From Castanea sativa (Eukaryota; Streptophyta; Magnoliopsida; Fagales; Fagaceae): a DNA stretch of 64,000 nucleotides. Of the stretch, positions 34,450-45,765 are shown in pieces. A program made the position numbers and the translations under genes. Position 1 is the stretch's first letter. Each line of letters opens with the position of its first letter. Below the pieces are notes generated by a model. That model saw only the letters and a list, made by a program, of their open reading frames with translations, did no database searches and was not told where the DNA came from. The stretch covers positions 63,255,257-63,319,256 of the forward strand of contig NC_134023.1 of the NCBI RefSeq assembly GCF_040712315.1, written 5' to 3'.

Positions 34450-36975
34450 CTAAGCTGTTGGAGGAGGATCTTGCTGAGAGGTACTAGTGCCCTCGGTCTT
34501 TCTCAACTCCAGCTCAAAAGGAGTCATAACCTGCTTTCCTTTATCCGCTGTCTTTGTTGGAAGGACGTTGGGTTCCACTATCTGGTTCAAGTCCTTCTCT
34601 GCATCCACTCCTCCTTCCTTTTCTTTATTGGAACCAGAAGGTTCTGTAGGATCAAGAATTTGCTGTGGGACCATCGGAGGTAGGACAGGAAGAGTTGTCT
34701 CAGGGGTAGGAGTAGCAGCAGGAGCCTCTTCAATCTCCTGTATTTCTAGGGGAAGCCAAACGTTCTCGGACTTCCTCAAATCCGAAGACTGGGGAACTCC
34801 TGCTACGTTTAAAGCTTCCCCCCATACTTTTTGACAGTATTCGCGGCATAAAGCCGCGAATTCCTCTGTCAGCTGTTCCTCGGTGGTCGCTACCCCTTCG
34901 TCAAAACTTGCCTGCTTGGCAGCTTGAAGAGAGAGTTGGAAGGAGCTGGCTTCTTCCTTCATCAGAGCCAGTTGTTTCTTCAGATCCGAGCACTCCCTTT
35001 GAGCTTGGGAGAGCTCTTCATTTCTTTCCTTAAGGAGTTTGCGCTGTCCTTCTATCTGGGTCTTCATGGTCTTCAAGTTTGACTCGACCCCATTCTTCTC
35101 TCTCCTCAGCTCTGCTACCTCCGAGGTCAGCTTCTCGTTCTCGGCAAGGGCTGTACCTAAGGTCTTCTCAGTCTCCACCCTAGTTTCGAGCTCAGCCCTG
35201 GCTACTTTCCGAGCGTCTTCAATAAACTTTTCAGCTACAAAGACCTCCTGAATAGCCTGTAAAAAAGCATGATGGAGTTAGGAATAACAAAAACTAATTT
35301 ACTTATAAATATTGTTAAAAGGAGAAACACTTACCAGTGCTAAGTCTCTTTTTAGAGAGAGGAATAGTTGTGGTTGGCCCATCTTTTCCAAGGTCTCCAT
35401 GTCCTTGGGCAGCTGAAGAGGGCGTTCTAGGACCTCGGCCAGGTGGTGGTCGTGGCCTTGTTGAACCGCCCTTATACCGGACCGGCAGAGATAGGAGCGC
35501 CGTCCGGCCTTAGATCGGGGGACCGGGTGGCCGGTGCTCGGTGCACTACGGCCTCATCCCCGATTTCCCCAAGTTCGGCCCGAACGTGCTCTACCCTTGC
35601 ACTTGTCCGGCTGCTGCTGGGCCGGTGGGAGTTGTTGGCGTGGTTTCTTGGGGTCTTTAGTGATCGCCCCGTCATTATCCCCCTTTCTCTTCTTCTTGGG
35701 ATCCTCGGCTGGCAGTTTTGGCTCAGCTAGAGGAGGAGGAGGAGGTAAAGCTGGGGGAACTTGGGACGTCCCCGTTTTCTTCTTCTCTGCAACTTTGGCA
35801 GCCCTATTAGTGAGAAGACCCTCCATTCGTCCCATGTCTTCTACGGATTCGTCCTCGGGAAGGGCAACTACAAACACTGCGATTCCAGAGGCCTCGGTGG
35901 CTTCTTCCTCCTCGTCGGAAAGTACCACGAACTGGTTTCCGCGAGGTCTCTCGGTGTCTTCGAGATGGAATTGGTCTATCTCGTCGTCAAGAGTGTGTGA
36001 AGAAGACACCTCCTCTTCGGAACGACAGTTGTTTGTGAGTGTATGGCGAGGGGGACTGCTGCTATCGGCCGGTTGTATAAAATAGTGTCAGGAGCGTCCG
36101 GGAGGTCACGGTCGTCCAAAAAATGGGGCCGAGCTACGTTTATCCTCTTTCGTCTTCGGTCGCCGGCAATAATGGCGTCCTCTATCTCCTGAAAGTCTTT
36201 GGAAAGGGGGGTGTATCCTAGAATAAGATGAGCAGCCCGGAGTTGTAGGTCTGCACTAACGAATACCTCGGAGCGAAGTACTCGGTTTAGATCGGCAACG
36301 TTACGGTGACTCGACGAGGACGCACGTGCCGCTTATCCGCAAAAAAGACGTCAAAACAAACAAACCTGGTCGATTCACACAAATATTTAACGAATTTAAG
36401 TAAATACAAATACGCATTTCGTGTGTGTGTTAGGAGAAGTTGTGTTGTGGGGAGATTAATCCTATGGTGTCGCACCTGGATCCCCCCACCGAACCGGGCA
36501 AGGAGGCCGTCGTGCCGGTTCCGGACACGATCGTGTAGTCGTCCTTCATGCCTTTGTTTGATTTGGGCAGACAGGAGATTAGCCTAACGGTGCTAGACCG
36601 AGATTTCATATAATAGCCTACCTTAGAGAGTTTGTGGGACTCATATAGGAACACGACATCGTGCCATGTGAGGTTTAAACTCATCTGCTCGTTTAGAGCA
36701 TCTACACTACCTAAAACTCTAAAAACATTTGGAAGGCATTGGTCGGGGCACAACCGGTGGTTGCGAAGATACTCCCTCATTAAAGGTTTCATTGGTAGGG
36801 TCATCCCACCCTCTATGAAGGCTATCATAGGAATGATAACCTCTCCCTCTTTCCTAGAACCAGCCACGGCTGTTGCCGGGCAGTATTCTAACCCTACGTC
36901 GCTGGGAATATGGTATTTGGCTCTAAAGCCTTCCATCCCAGCGGCGGTATCAACTAGACACTTGAATCTTCCCAT
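34450..36975 (-). pseudogene. Antisense gene of the Tat element (gypsy-type Transposase_28-like plus coiled coil)
   Basis: Opposite to gag-pol, three coding blocks follow each other on the minus strand. Block 1 (36975 to about 36430) holds IAFIEGGMTLPMKPLMREYL, then LCPDQCLPNVFRVLGSV, which resembles the plant 'putative gypsy type transposon' domain (Pfam Transposase_28). Block 2 (36009 to about 35472) is acidic, then proline/lysine-rich. Block 3 (upstream of 35178, to 34450) is a long coiled coil (ELRREKNGVESNLKTMKTQI) ending in a Pro/Thr-rich tail. The blocks are in different frames, separated by possible introns and by frameshifts, so a full product is doubtful here. Antisense frames at this place are known in Tat elements; their role is not established. 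Confidence 0.7.
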
Positions 36976-37466
36976 TACAGAGAGACGATAGACTAAACTT
37001 TAAAAGGGAGAGTGATTGTATTGGTAGCCGAGGACTGTATCCGAGGAGAAAAGGTCAAGACTAGAGAGAGCAAGAACTTACTAAGTTGAAGGTACGGGTT
37101 TCCACGGTTTTCTGCTGGTGAAGAATGATTGTTGTTGTTTTGATGGGATTGATCCCTGATGACTTAAATGAAGGCGCAGGTTCCCGAAGCGTCACGACGT
37201 GCGAAAAGGCGGCCTCGAAAATTATGTCTGTCCCGCCTAAAATTTCGTGGAGTGAGGAGAACCGTTGGATGCCCATCTCACCGTTGTGCGTGGGAGACAA
37301 AGAGTAACTTACAGTAATAAATGCGCGCGTTTTCGAAAATGAAACCGCCAAGTGTCATCTTCTGGGACGCGAAACGATTTCCACACGTGCCGTCACTTAT
37401 AAAGTGTGTAGAGCAGGTTCTCGTCGGATCAAAACCCTATTTTTCTCCTCGGACGTCGAAAATTAG

Positions 37467-37482
37467 AGTTTTGAGGGGCTAT
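37467..37482 (+). other. Polypurine tract region before the 3' LTR
   Basis: GAGTTTTGAGGGGCTA immediately precedes the 3' LTR start at 37483. The GAGGGG core is the likely primer for plus-strand DNA synthesis. It is short and interrupted by pyrimidines. Confidence 0.5.
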
Positions 37483-38229
37483 TGTGGGGAGTAAAAATAT
37501 CTTAATAGGGATATGGGCCATTGGGCCTTGCTAAGGAAGGCCGACCTACTCTTGGGTTTAGGGCTTGTTGATACTCTAGGTCGGCCCATACGCCGAGGAT
37601 CCGAGGACCGAGCCGAGGATGCTTTTCCCCTCGGACTGACACCAAAGAACCCGGGACTTCATGGTACAGGTTATGGAATGGCACGGTCAAGACCAATGGT
37701 TAAAGGGGTGAACCCCTGAATGCCCCGAAGCACCGTGTTGAAGAAATGTCAAAAATAAAGGCTGCTACTTCCACATTAAAGACCCTGCACCTACCACCCT
37801 GGCTGCATTAATGGGGAGGTGACACTTGAACAGTGGAAGGGAAACTTCTAGTTACTGTTCAAAGGCACTAAGAAAAGAAATATCTAGGCTAAGGGAGGAA
37901 TTGGGGCAACACGTGTATAAAGTATTAAAAAGAGGAGTATTTAAGGAGGGACCTGGAACAGAAACGGGACGGAACTTTTGGTAACCTAAAAAGACAAAAG
38001 ACAAAGGGAGAGATATAATATAAGAACAGCTCTCGGCTTACGTCCGAGGAGGCCCAGTTACAATATTCCTTGTTGTTTTCAATTACTTGCAATCTTTAGT
38101 TTGTCATTTAATCCTCATATACTTCTAACCTGGGTTTCAAGCCCACACTCTACAAATTCTTATTGTTTAAGGCTCATTGGGCCTGAGCCCATAACTATTC
38201 TTGGGTCCAGGTGCAATTGTGCACTTACA
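37483..38229 (+). repeat. 3' LTR
   Basis: This 747-bp LTR matches the 5' LTR except for three missing single bases, an A-to-T change near 37716 and a T-to-C change near 38113. The close identity indicates a young insertion. It ends in CTTACA and is followed by the ATATA target repeat. Confidence 0.95.
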
Positions 38230-38899
38230 ATATATATATATATGAATTAAATAATATAACTTTATAGATAATTTTGAAAATGTTACGGGTATTGAAAATA
38301 ATATTCCGTTCTAATAAATAAACTGAAATGATTACTAAAATGAAATTGACAACTATTGTTGATACATAGATTTGAACTTAGGGACGGATCTAGGTAGGGC
38401 CCAGGGCCCCTATAGGTCCTTTTTTTTTTTTTTTATATATATATATATAGATATTATGTATTTCTTTTTTGTAGTTGAATCACCCTTCCAAAATCTTAAG
38501 CTCTCCTTCTCCCCAATCAGCTTAGTTAGCCTAACCCAAATAGCAATTTTCCATCCCAAAAACTTAACAAAAACAATAAAACATTCACAATAGTGATTGT
38601 ATTTTAGCAAAAAAATTATTTTACCTCCAAAGAACCAAAAAATCATGTGTTATTGGAGAAGTTAAAACTAAATTTTTTGTAATTACAGTAAACTGGTATA
38701 AATACCAATTGACTGTAGCAATTTGTCACCTTCAATTAAAAAACTCAAATTCTCTTTTTTTTTTCTTTATTATTTTAATGAGTTGTTTATATTATTTTAA
38801 ATGAAGCGATAAAAAATAGAACATTTAATATTGGGTATATTGTAAAGTGGGGTGGTAAAATAGATAAAGTAATTTTTTTTTAAAAGCATTATAAATTTA

Positions 38900-38930
<31 letters not shown>

Positions 38931-39660
38931 TGTCTTTGTTGGTAGATGATTACATCTTAATGTATTTAGAAACAATGATTTTGTGTATTTATAATTACTA
39001 TATAAATGTCTATTTGAAATTTTGTGTATTTATAATTACTATATAGATGTCTATTTAAAATTTTCTTTTTTCTTTATATTTCAACTCCTACTAGCTTAAA
39101 ATCCTAGATCCATACATATTTAAACTTTTTTTTTTTTTTTTGATTTGGTACATATTTAAACTTATGTTATTTGATTTATTATAATTAAAGATACCAATTT
39201 TTTTTCTTTTAGTAAAGATGATTGAGCAAGACAACAAAAAAAAAACTTTATAAATTGATCTAATCCTTTTTTTTTTTTTAATCGTAAAAGCATATCTTAC
39301 TAATAATATTCCATGAAAAGGAAATGTTGTGTGTAAAATTTAGCCATAGCTTAAAAAAAGCATTGTGTTAGTGTTATTGGGATTTGCGAAATGTGTGAGT
39401 TGTGACAAATGACAACGTTAACAACAAGGTGCTTGCTCGTCGAAACTGACGAACCTTCTCTTCCTATCCGATCCTCTTTATTCTTATTTAAACTATACAA
39501 GAGAGAGCCGCACACGCAGCTCATTAAGTTATAGTTGAAACTTGAACCTTCCATTACAGTTCACGCAACACAAAACCCATTTCTTTGTTTTTTCTTTTCT
39601 TACACTTATTTTTTTGTGTTTCATGACCAATGTGTGAAACATCTTAGAAGCACAAGGAAA
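38230..39660. repeat. Third, partial copy of the duplicated sequence, upstream of the dehydrogenase
   Basis: From about 38280 to 38380 and again from about 39160 to 39260 the sequence matches copies A and B at 16.2-16.4 kb and 21.85-22.05 kb (AATAAATAAACTGAA, ACATAGATTTGAACTTA, AAGATGATTGAGCAAGAC). Between these lies an insertion (listed separately). After 39260 the match is lost until 39665, where the dehydrogenase promoter region begins. This is a separate partial copy, not the continuation of copy B. Confidence 0.65.
38381..39116. mobile_element. Insertion with short inverted ends in the third copy
   Basis: The left end GGGACGGATCTAGG is mirrored, imperfectly, by CCTAGATCCATAC on the right. 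The flanks TTTGAACTTA and ATTTAAACTT look like a diverged target duplication. Copies A and B read straight through here (TTTGAACTTATGTTAT, TTTGAATTTATGTTAT), so about 735 bp were inserted. It contains a (TA)n tract and no coding content. The superfamily is not clear. Confidence 0.6.
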
Positions 39661-39664
39661 CAAA

Positions 39665-40258
39665 TCCCACATCTATTATTGTCACCGTGTTTGAGGACTC
39701 TCTCAACCGACAAGTACAGTACAGCTTGTTTTTGCTTTCCCTTCCTTTTATTAGCTTTTTTTGATTTAAGACTTTGTTGGTTTTGGTGGGGGTAGATGAC
39801 CCAACTTAAAGTTTGAGATTTCAATGCTTTTTCTTGTTTGTTTGTATATTTGATAGATATTGCTGATTGAATAGAAAAAGGTTAAAACCCATGTAGTAAA
39901 ACCCTTTTGGATCTTCTTTTTTATGTTCTAGAATTTCAGTTTTGTTGGGTCTTTGGTGGCTGGAAATTCAAATAGAGGGGTTGGTTTTGAATTTGGTGAA
40001 AATCCCACACAAAATCGTTTCTTTAATAGTTTTTGAGCAGGTGCAAAACTCATTTGATAATCAGAAGTAGGTTCTGTCTGAATTTGTAGAAATTGATTTA
40101 AGAATCAGAGGTTTAAAGGCTTGTAATTTGAGTGTGAGGGTTGAAAGAAATTTCTCAGAAAGGTTTTGTGTGTTTGTGTGAGTATTAGTTTTTGTTTACC
40201 CATTGCATTTGTCTTTGAAATTTGAATAGCTTGAGGTTAGTGTTACTGGGAGAAGAAG
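39665..40258 (+). promoter_or_regulatory. Promoter and leader region of the dehydrogenase gene
   Basis: This stretch is shared with the 5' flank of the pseudogene (19855-20488), including TTATTGTCACCG at its left end, AAGGTTAAAACCCATGTAGT, and AGAAGAAGATGG over the start codon. The shared left limit suggests this is where the proximal promoter begins. No clear TATA box stands out, and no regulatory site can be named. Part of it may be a 5' UTR intron. Confidence 0.5.
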
Positions 40259-43200
40259 ATGGTTGGAACCACTGAAGTAACGAATCATAATGAGGATTCC
40301 AATGGGGCAATTCATAATTCAAATGATGTTTTTGAAGAGAAGGTTGATGAGCTTCGTCGCCTTATGGGAAAGGCTGAGGGTGATCCATTGAGGATTGTTG
40401 GTGTTGGGGCAGGTGCTTGGGGTAGTGTTTTTGCAGCTATGTTGCAAGATAGCTATGGTCATTTGAGAGAGAAGGTTCAGATTAGGATATGGAGAAGAGC
40501 TGGTAGAACTGTTGATAGAGCCACGGCTGAACACTTGTTTGAGGTGATCAATTCAAGGGAGGATGTGTTGAGGAGACTGATTAGGCGGTGTGCATACTTG
40601 AAGTATGTTGAGGCAAGATTAGGCGATCGAACACTTAATGCTGATGAGATTTTGAAAGATGGGTTTTGTTTAAATATGATTGATACCCCTCTCTGCCCTT
40701 TGAAGGTTGTCACTAACTTGCAGGAGGCTGTGTGGGATGCCGATATTGTGATAAATGGCTTGCCATCAACAGAAACACGTGCGGTATTTGAAGAAATTAG
40801 TAGGTATTGGAAAGAGAGAATAACAGCACCAGTCATCATTTCTTTGGCAAAGGGTGTGGAGGCTGAATTGGAGCCTGAACCACGCATAGTGACTCCCACT
40901 CAAATGATCAATCGAGCAAGTAAGATTCCTTCCATTTATCTTGAATATTGTTATTTGCTTTTCTAAAACAAGAATGCCTGGTTGAATCTGCATTTTATTT
41001 AGCAATTTTAGTTCTGTCTTTCTCTGGAAAAATGGCTTACTACCAATTGGTCCTATTTGTTTGCAATATTTTCAAGTATCATGCCTTGAGGCTAAGAGTT
41101 TGATTACCATGATTGTAGTTGTTGGAATACATATGTTTAACATGTTAATGTGATCCGTGGTCACAGTTGAATGCTACCAACAGTAAGTCATTAAAAATAT
41201 GATTGAAAGTATTGATGCGGCAAGGTTTTTTGATAAATATTTTCCTTCATGCAATGCTTCCCCTTTTCTGACGGTCTGTTCTTTTTGGCAATATACTAGT
41301 TTCTGTTTGTCATCTAGCTCTTAGCTTGTCTTCTTTGCTTTAGATTGGATTTTGGATCAAATTTTTATTCTCTTGTTGAACATGAAATTCTCAAGGATCT
41401 GATGAAAATTTGTGTGGATCATGTTTTCCATATTCTTTTTTGAAGTACCCACAAGCAATCCTCAGACTTACATTCACACTTCCGTTACTTATGCTCTTAA
41501 GTTTGCAACATAGACAAATGTATGTGTGCATATTTTTCATTTCAGATCTTTACCTGTAGTTTCTGTGCAAGTCCCTTATACAATTCAAGTTCATTTGACC
41601 GCTTCGTCTTTCCCTTGTATAATGGAAATTAGCTTCCTACCTGGGTTTCCCAGTTGCTTGCCTATTCCACTTTTTTATCTAAAACTATGCCCATGCTTTC
41701 TTGGAATATTCTAACTCATGGACAGCTAAAAGATAAACAGAAAAGTGGAATTGACTCTTCCATATTAAGGAAAATAATGTTTGCTGTCAATATTGCTACT
41801 TCCTGTCTCACTAAGCAGTGAATTTGATGGTGTTTCTTTGTTTCTTTTGGTACTTGCGTGGTTGTCCCCTCTTAATAACAAATGCTTTGTTCCCTATGAC
41901 ACACTGATAATACATGGTGCTTTGCAGCTGGTGTTTCCATGGAGAACATTCTTTACCTGGGAGGACCTAATATAGCAGCAGAGATCTACAACAAGGAATA
42001 TGCTAATGCTCGAATATGTGGAGCTGCAAAGTGGAGGAGACCATTGGCAATGTTTTTGAGGCAGCCACACTTTATAGTGTGGGACAATGGTGACCTTGTT
42101 ACTCATGAAGTGATGGGAGGCTTAAAGAATGTCTATGCCATTGGTGCTGGTAAGATTCAGTTTCTTAATGGTGCTTGGACAATAAGAAACAAAATAAATG
42201 TATTTATCAGGAGCCACGACTGTTGATTTTTTTTTTTTTCCATGTATGTTAATATATTCCCGTTTTTATATCAACCATTCCTAGTTGGGCTTCAGGCTTG
42301 ATGAGTATAAGTTGGATGCAGCTTCAAAATGGTGACAATATTGTTAAAAATTTATTATGATTTGAGTCGTGGGAAACTTTTCTGACGGAAAATTTCAGGA
42401 ATCTGACCTCATTAGCTCTTAAATGCCTGATACTTCATAATAAAATGAAGTATAAAATGGAAGAATGCATTCTATATCTATGCTGTGATTAGTTCATTAT
42501 CTACGAAGATGAAATTCTAAATGGTATTCGGTTATATTTTAGAACTTTGGAAAATGTCCTTAATTATTGAGGGTGTGATTTGTGTTATCCATACAATTTG
42601 TTTGCTTTGATCTTGGTAGTTTGGACAAAAACTTGACCAATATAACTTATCCAAAAAATAAATTTCCAATATAATTATTGGGGGTTCAACTGTGCAACTT
42701 CTTAATGCTCATGAAAATATTACACTCGAAGCATATATGCACTCAAGTTTGGTAACATTTTTTCCTGGTAAGACGGTATAGTAATTTATTGATTTGAAGG
42801 AAATGGTGACTTTCTTACATTAAAATGGTTTGATGAATTATTCTCTTTTAACTTTTACTCTCTGGATTCCACAGGAATGGTAGCAGCTCTAACCAATGAG
42901 AGTGCCACCAGCAAATCAGTATACTTTGCACACTGTACATCAGAGATGATATTTATCACTCATCTCTTGTCCGAAGAACCAGAGAGACTGGCAGGGCCTT
43001 TGTTGGCTGACACTTACGTAACACTTTTAAAAGGCCGTAATTCATGGTATGGACACAATTTGGCCAAAGGAGAACTGAGCCTTGAAATGGGTGATAGCAT
43101 CAAGGGCAAAGGGATGATTCAGGTATGGATCTTAATAATTTGACGAGCTGGATAAAAAACAGACTCCAAAAGATGATCTTGAATTTTGTTGAAAGTCGGT

Positions 43201-44029
43201 CTGATTTAGCTACAAAGTCAAAAAGACTAAATACATTTTCCTACATGTTTATGATAAGTTTTCTATTTCTCTATATCAATCCAACTGATTTCTAGTATGT
43301 CCTTAATTTCATCTGGGCATAATCCTGTTTGTTTCCCATCATTGCTAAAATATAATGTTAAGCTTACATAATCATATGATTTACAAGCCCCTATATGAGT
43401 CTCATATTTTCTTTGCAGTCAATGACCATTGAATAATCCCAAAACTTGTACTGTTTCTGGTCAATGATAACCACTTGAAAGTTTTGCAATTTATTTAGGG
43501 TGTAGACATTACTTTTACTTTTTCCTTCATCTCCCTAACTTTCCCAAATCTTGCCACTGCTTTGTACTTTGCAGGGGGTCTCTGCTGTTAAGGCATTTTA
43601 CGAGCTGCTCTGTCAATCAAGCTTAAGTGTTCTACATCCTGAAGAAAACAAGCATGTTGCTCCTGTTGAGCTTTGCCCCATTTTGAAGACATTATATAAG
43701 ATACTGATAATAAGGTATTCAACTCTTTTTCATCATTATCATCACGCATGTGAACGTGCATATGAATTATTTCCACGAGTTTAATTTATCTGGACCCTGA
43801 AAGCATTTTCTGATGCTTTTCAGATATAATATAATTGAATCCTCATTTTTTACCAATTCTACAAACTGATGTGTGCTGCTTCCCGTTTATATGCATTTTC
43901 AGGGAATTTCCATGTCAGGCAATTCTTCAGGCATTAAGAGATGAGACCATGAATGATCCTCGAGACCGTATTGAGATTGCACAAACCCATGCTGTTTACA
44001 GACCATACCTTCTTGGTCAACAGCCTTGA
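40259..44029 (+). CDS. GPDHC1: Glycerol-3-phosphate dehydrogenase (NAD+), cytosolic plant type, five exons
   Basis: The enzyme interconverts dihydroxyacetone phosphate and sn-glycerol 3-phosphate with NADH, feeding glycerolipid synthesis and the glycerol-phosphate redox shuttle. Exons 40259-40919, 41928-42149, 42875-43122, 43575-43714 and 43903-44029 join in frame at GT-AG sites to give 465 residues, close to the 462 of Arabidopsis GPDHC1. The Rossmann loop is GVGAGAWGS at about 48-56. [20 protein letters not shown] and [12 protein letters not shown] follow, with Lys287 of the latter in the catalytic position. The C-terminal part has [17 protein letters not shown] and ends near [10 protein letters not shown]. 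No transit peptide is evident, which fits a cytosolic enzyme. A truncated copy of exon 1 lies at 20489. Confidence 0.95.
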
Positions 44030-45056
44030 TCTCAATTTTGTGTGTCATTTTTGTAACTTTTTAAAGGATGTAAATTTTAAGTAAGCTAGTTAGTGTATCA
44101 TCTATGGGTTTTATATAATTAGTGAGGACATGGGTTATTTTATAATTTGTTTATTACATTGTGTTGTTTTAATTCTTTCAATTTTGGTTATGGTTTTATC
44201 CATAATTTATGAATGAGTTTGCATTATGTTTGATAGCTACACTACACTAATGCCAATGTAATATAAGGAGGGTTTTTAATGAAGCAACACTTGGGGCAAT
44301 TTAGCAACTAGCCTATTATGTTTTTTTTTATTAAATTCTTCCACTGCTTATACTAATTACTAAACTATCAAAATAACACTCCAATTAAATTATAAAATTG
44401 ACAAATGGTGTCTTATGGATTGGTTACTTCTATTGTACCCTGAGTGTTCAGTAAAATTCTCTCTACATTCTTTCTTGAAATATTTGTGAAACATTATTGT
44501 AAAAGAAAGAAGGGCTACACACAGAAGCTAGAATGGATTACGTATAAATGGTCCTATTTGGTCTTATTCAGTCCACTTCAGTCCTAGTCAGTGCACATTG
44601 GTCCTATTTTGTCAATTTAGTTCTATCACTTCGTTTCTATTCAGTCCATTCTGGTTCACTTTGGTCCAATTTGGTTATATTCGGTCCATTCAGTCCACTT
44701 TGGTCCTATTTGATTTACTTAGGTCCTATTCGGTCCATTCAATTCTATTAAGTCCACTTTGGTCCTATTTGGTCCACTTTGATTCTATTCGGTCCACTTT
44801 ACTCTTGTTCGGTCCATTTGATTTTTTCGATTGACCTATATTGTCCTATTTAGTCCACTTTGGTCATATTCAGTTCTATTTGGTCTACTTTGATCCTATT
44901 TTGTCCACTTTGGTTCATATGGTTTTATTTGGTTCATTTGTGTCCAGTTCAATCTAATTCGGTCCATTTGTTCCCTTTTGGTCCACCTTGGTTCATATTT
45001 GTGTACTTACATAATAAGAAAAGATAGATTTGAGTTGAGAACACCTATTCTAAATC

Positions 45057-45104
<48 letters not shown>

Positions 45105-45765
45105 AAACTCGTAATATCTAAAATCTTATGCATAGTATTTATAATTACTCTACTTTTGTTAAGCTACATTAATATAGAATCTCAATTCACTTTGATTTGA
45201 CTAAATTTAAATGAAATTTTTTTCTAAACATGAAACCAATGAATATACAATTGTAATATCTAGGACAATTATTTATTTATTTTAATGTCATTACTTTTAA
45301 ATGAATTGCACGAGATTAATTATACCTTTAAGCAATATATGTTGTTACTTTTACGAAGGGTTGGTACAAGTTTCACCATTAGATTTAACGTTACTATCAT
45401 TTTTGCATTTTTTTTTAAAAATTACAAGTACTAGCTTTATTTTTATTATTTTTTTGTGGTAAAATACAATCAATACTCCTGAAATTTGGGCTAATATCAA
45501 TTAAGACTAAAAGTTTTCAAAACTATCTTAATTTGATAAGGTGGCCTAATTAATTTTTTCCTTTTTCTTTTTTAAAAATTTGGCCCAATTAAAAAGTTTG
45601 GGCTACATGTTTGGGCCTTGTAGTTTGGACTTTGTAGTTTGGCCTATGAACCATGATGAGAGAAGCAGGTAAAGCGACATCGCTTCATCTCATCAGGAAT
45701 CAGCGTAGCTGTGCAGAAAAGAACAAAAGTTCAGAGAGAGAGAGAGAGAGAGAGAGAAGAGAGAG
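44030..45765. other. Intergenic DNA with a degenerate GGTCC minisatellite and (TA)n
   Basis: No gene is seen. The stretch holds the degenerate minisatellite at 44549-45003, a (TA)n tract at about 45060-45101, and AT-rich DNA. A (GA)n run at about 45735-45760 lies in the probable leader of the next gene. Frames inside the minisatellite (44548-44834) are by-products of the repeat. Confidence 0.7.
44549..45003 (+). repeat. Degenerate minisatellite built of GGTCC(A/T) units
   Basis: About 455 bases consist of roughly 11-bp units such as GGTCCACTTT, GGTCCTATTT and CGGTCCATTC, often alternating as about 22-bp doublets. The spacing varies and many units are mutated (GTTCCATTTG, AGTCCACTTT), so it is an old array. 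It starts about 520 bp past the dehydrogenase stop codon. Open frames across it are by-products of the repeat. Confidence 0.8.

Larger units (their letters stand above)
26875..38229 (+). mobile_element. Tat/Retand-type Ty3/gypsy LTR retrotransposon, 11.36 kb
   Basis: The element has LTRs of 750 and 747 bp starting TGTGGGGAG and ending CTTACA, and is flanked by the 5-bp repeat ATATA (26870-26874 and 38230-38234) in a (TA)n tract. Order: primer-binding site, gag, protease, reverse transcriptase, RNase H, second RNase H, integrase, a 151-bp tandem array, an antisense gene, then the 3' LTR. The second RNase H, the long 3' region with antisense frames and the tandem array are features of the plant Tat lineage, to which Retand and Grande belong. 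The LTRs differ by two substitutions and three single-base indels, so insertion was recent. Gag and pol nevertheless contain many frameshifts, so this copy is not autonomous as sequenced. Confidence 0.93.

Noticed and set aside
44548..44834. Two overlapping plus frames in the GGTCC minisatellite.
   Set aside because: The repeat makes them open by bias. The peptides are low-complexity and have no homologs I know of.
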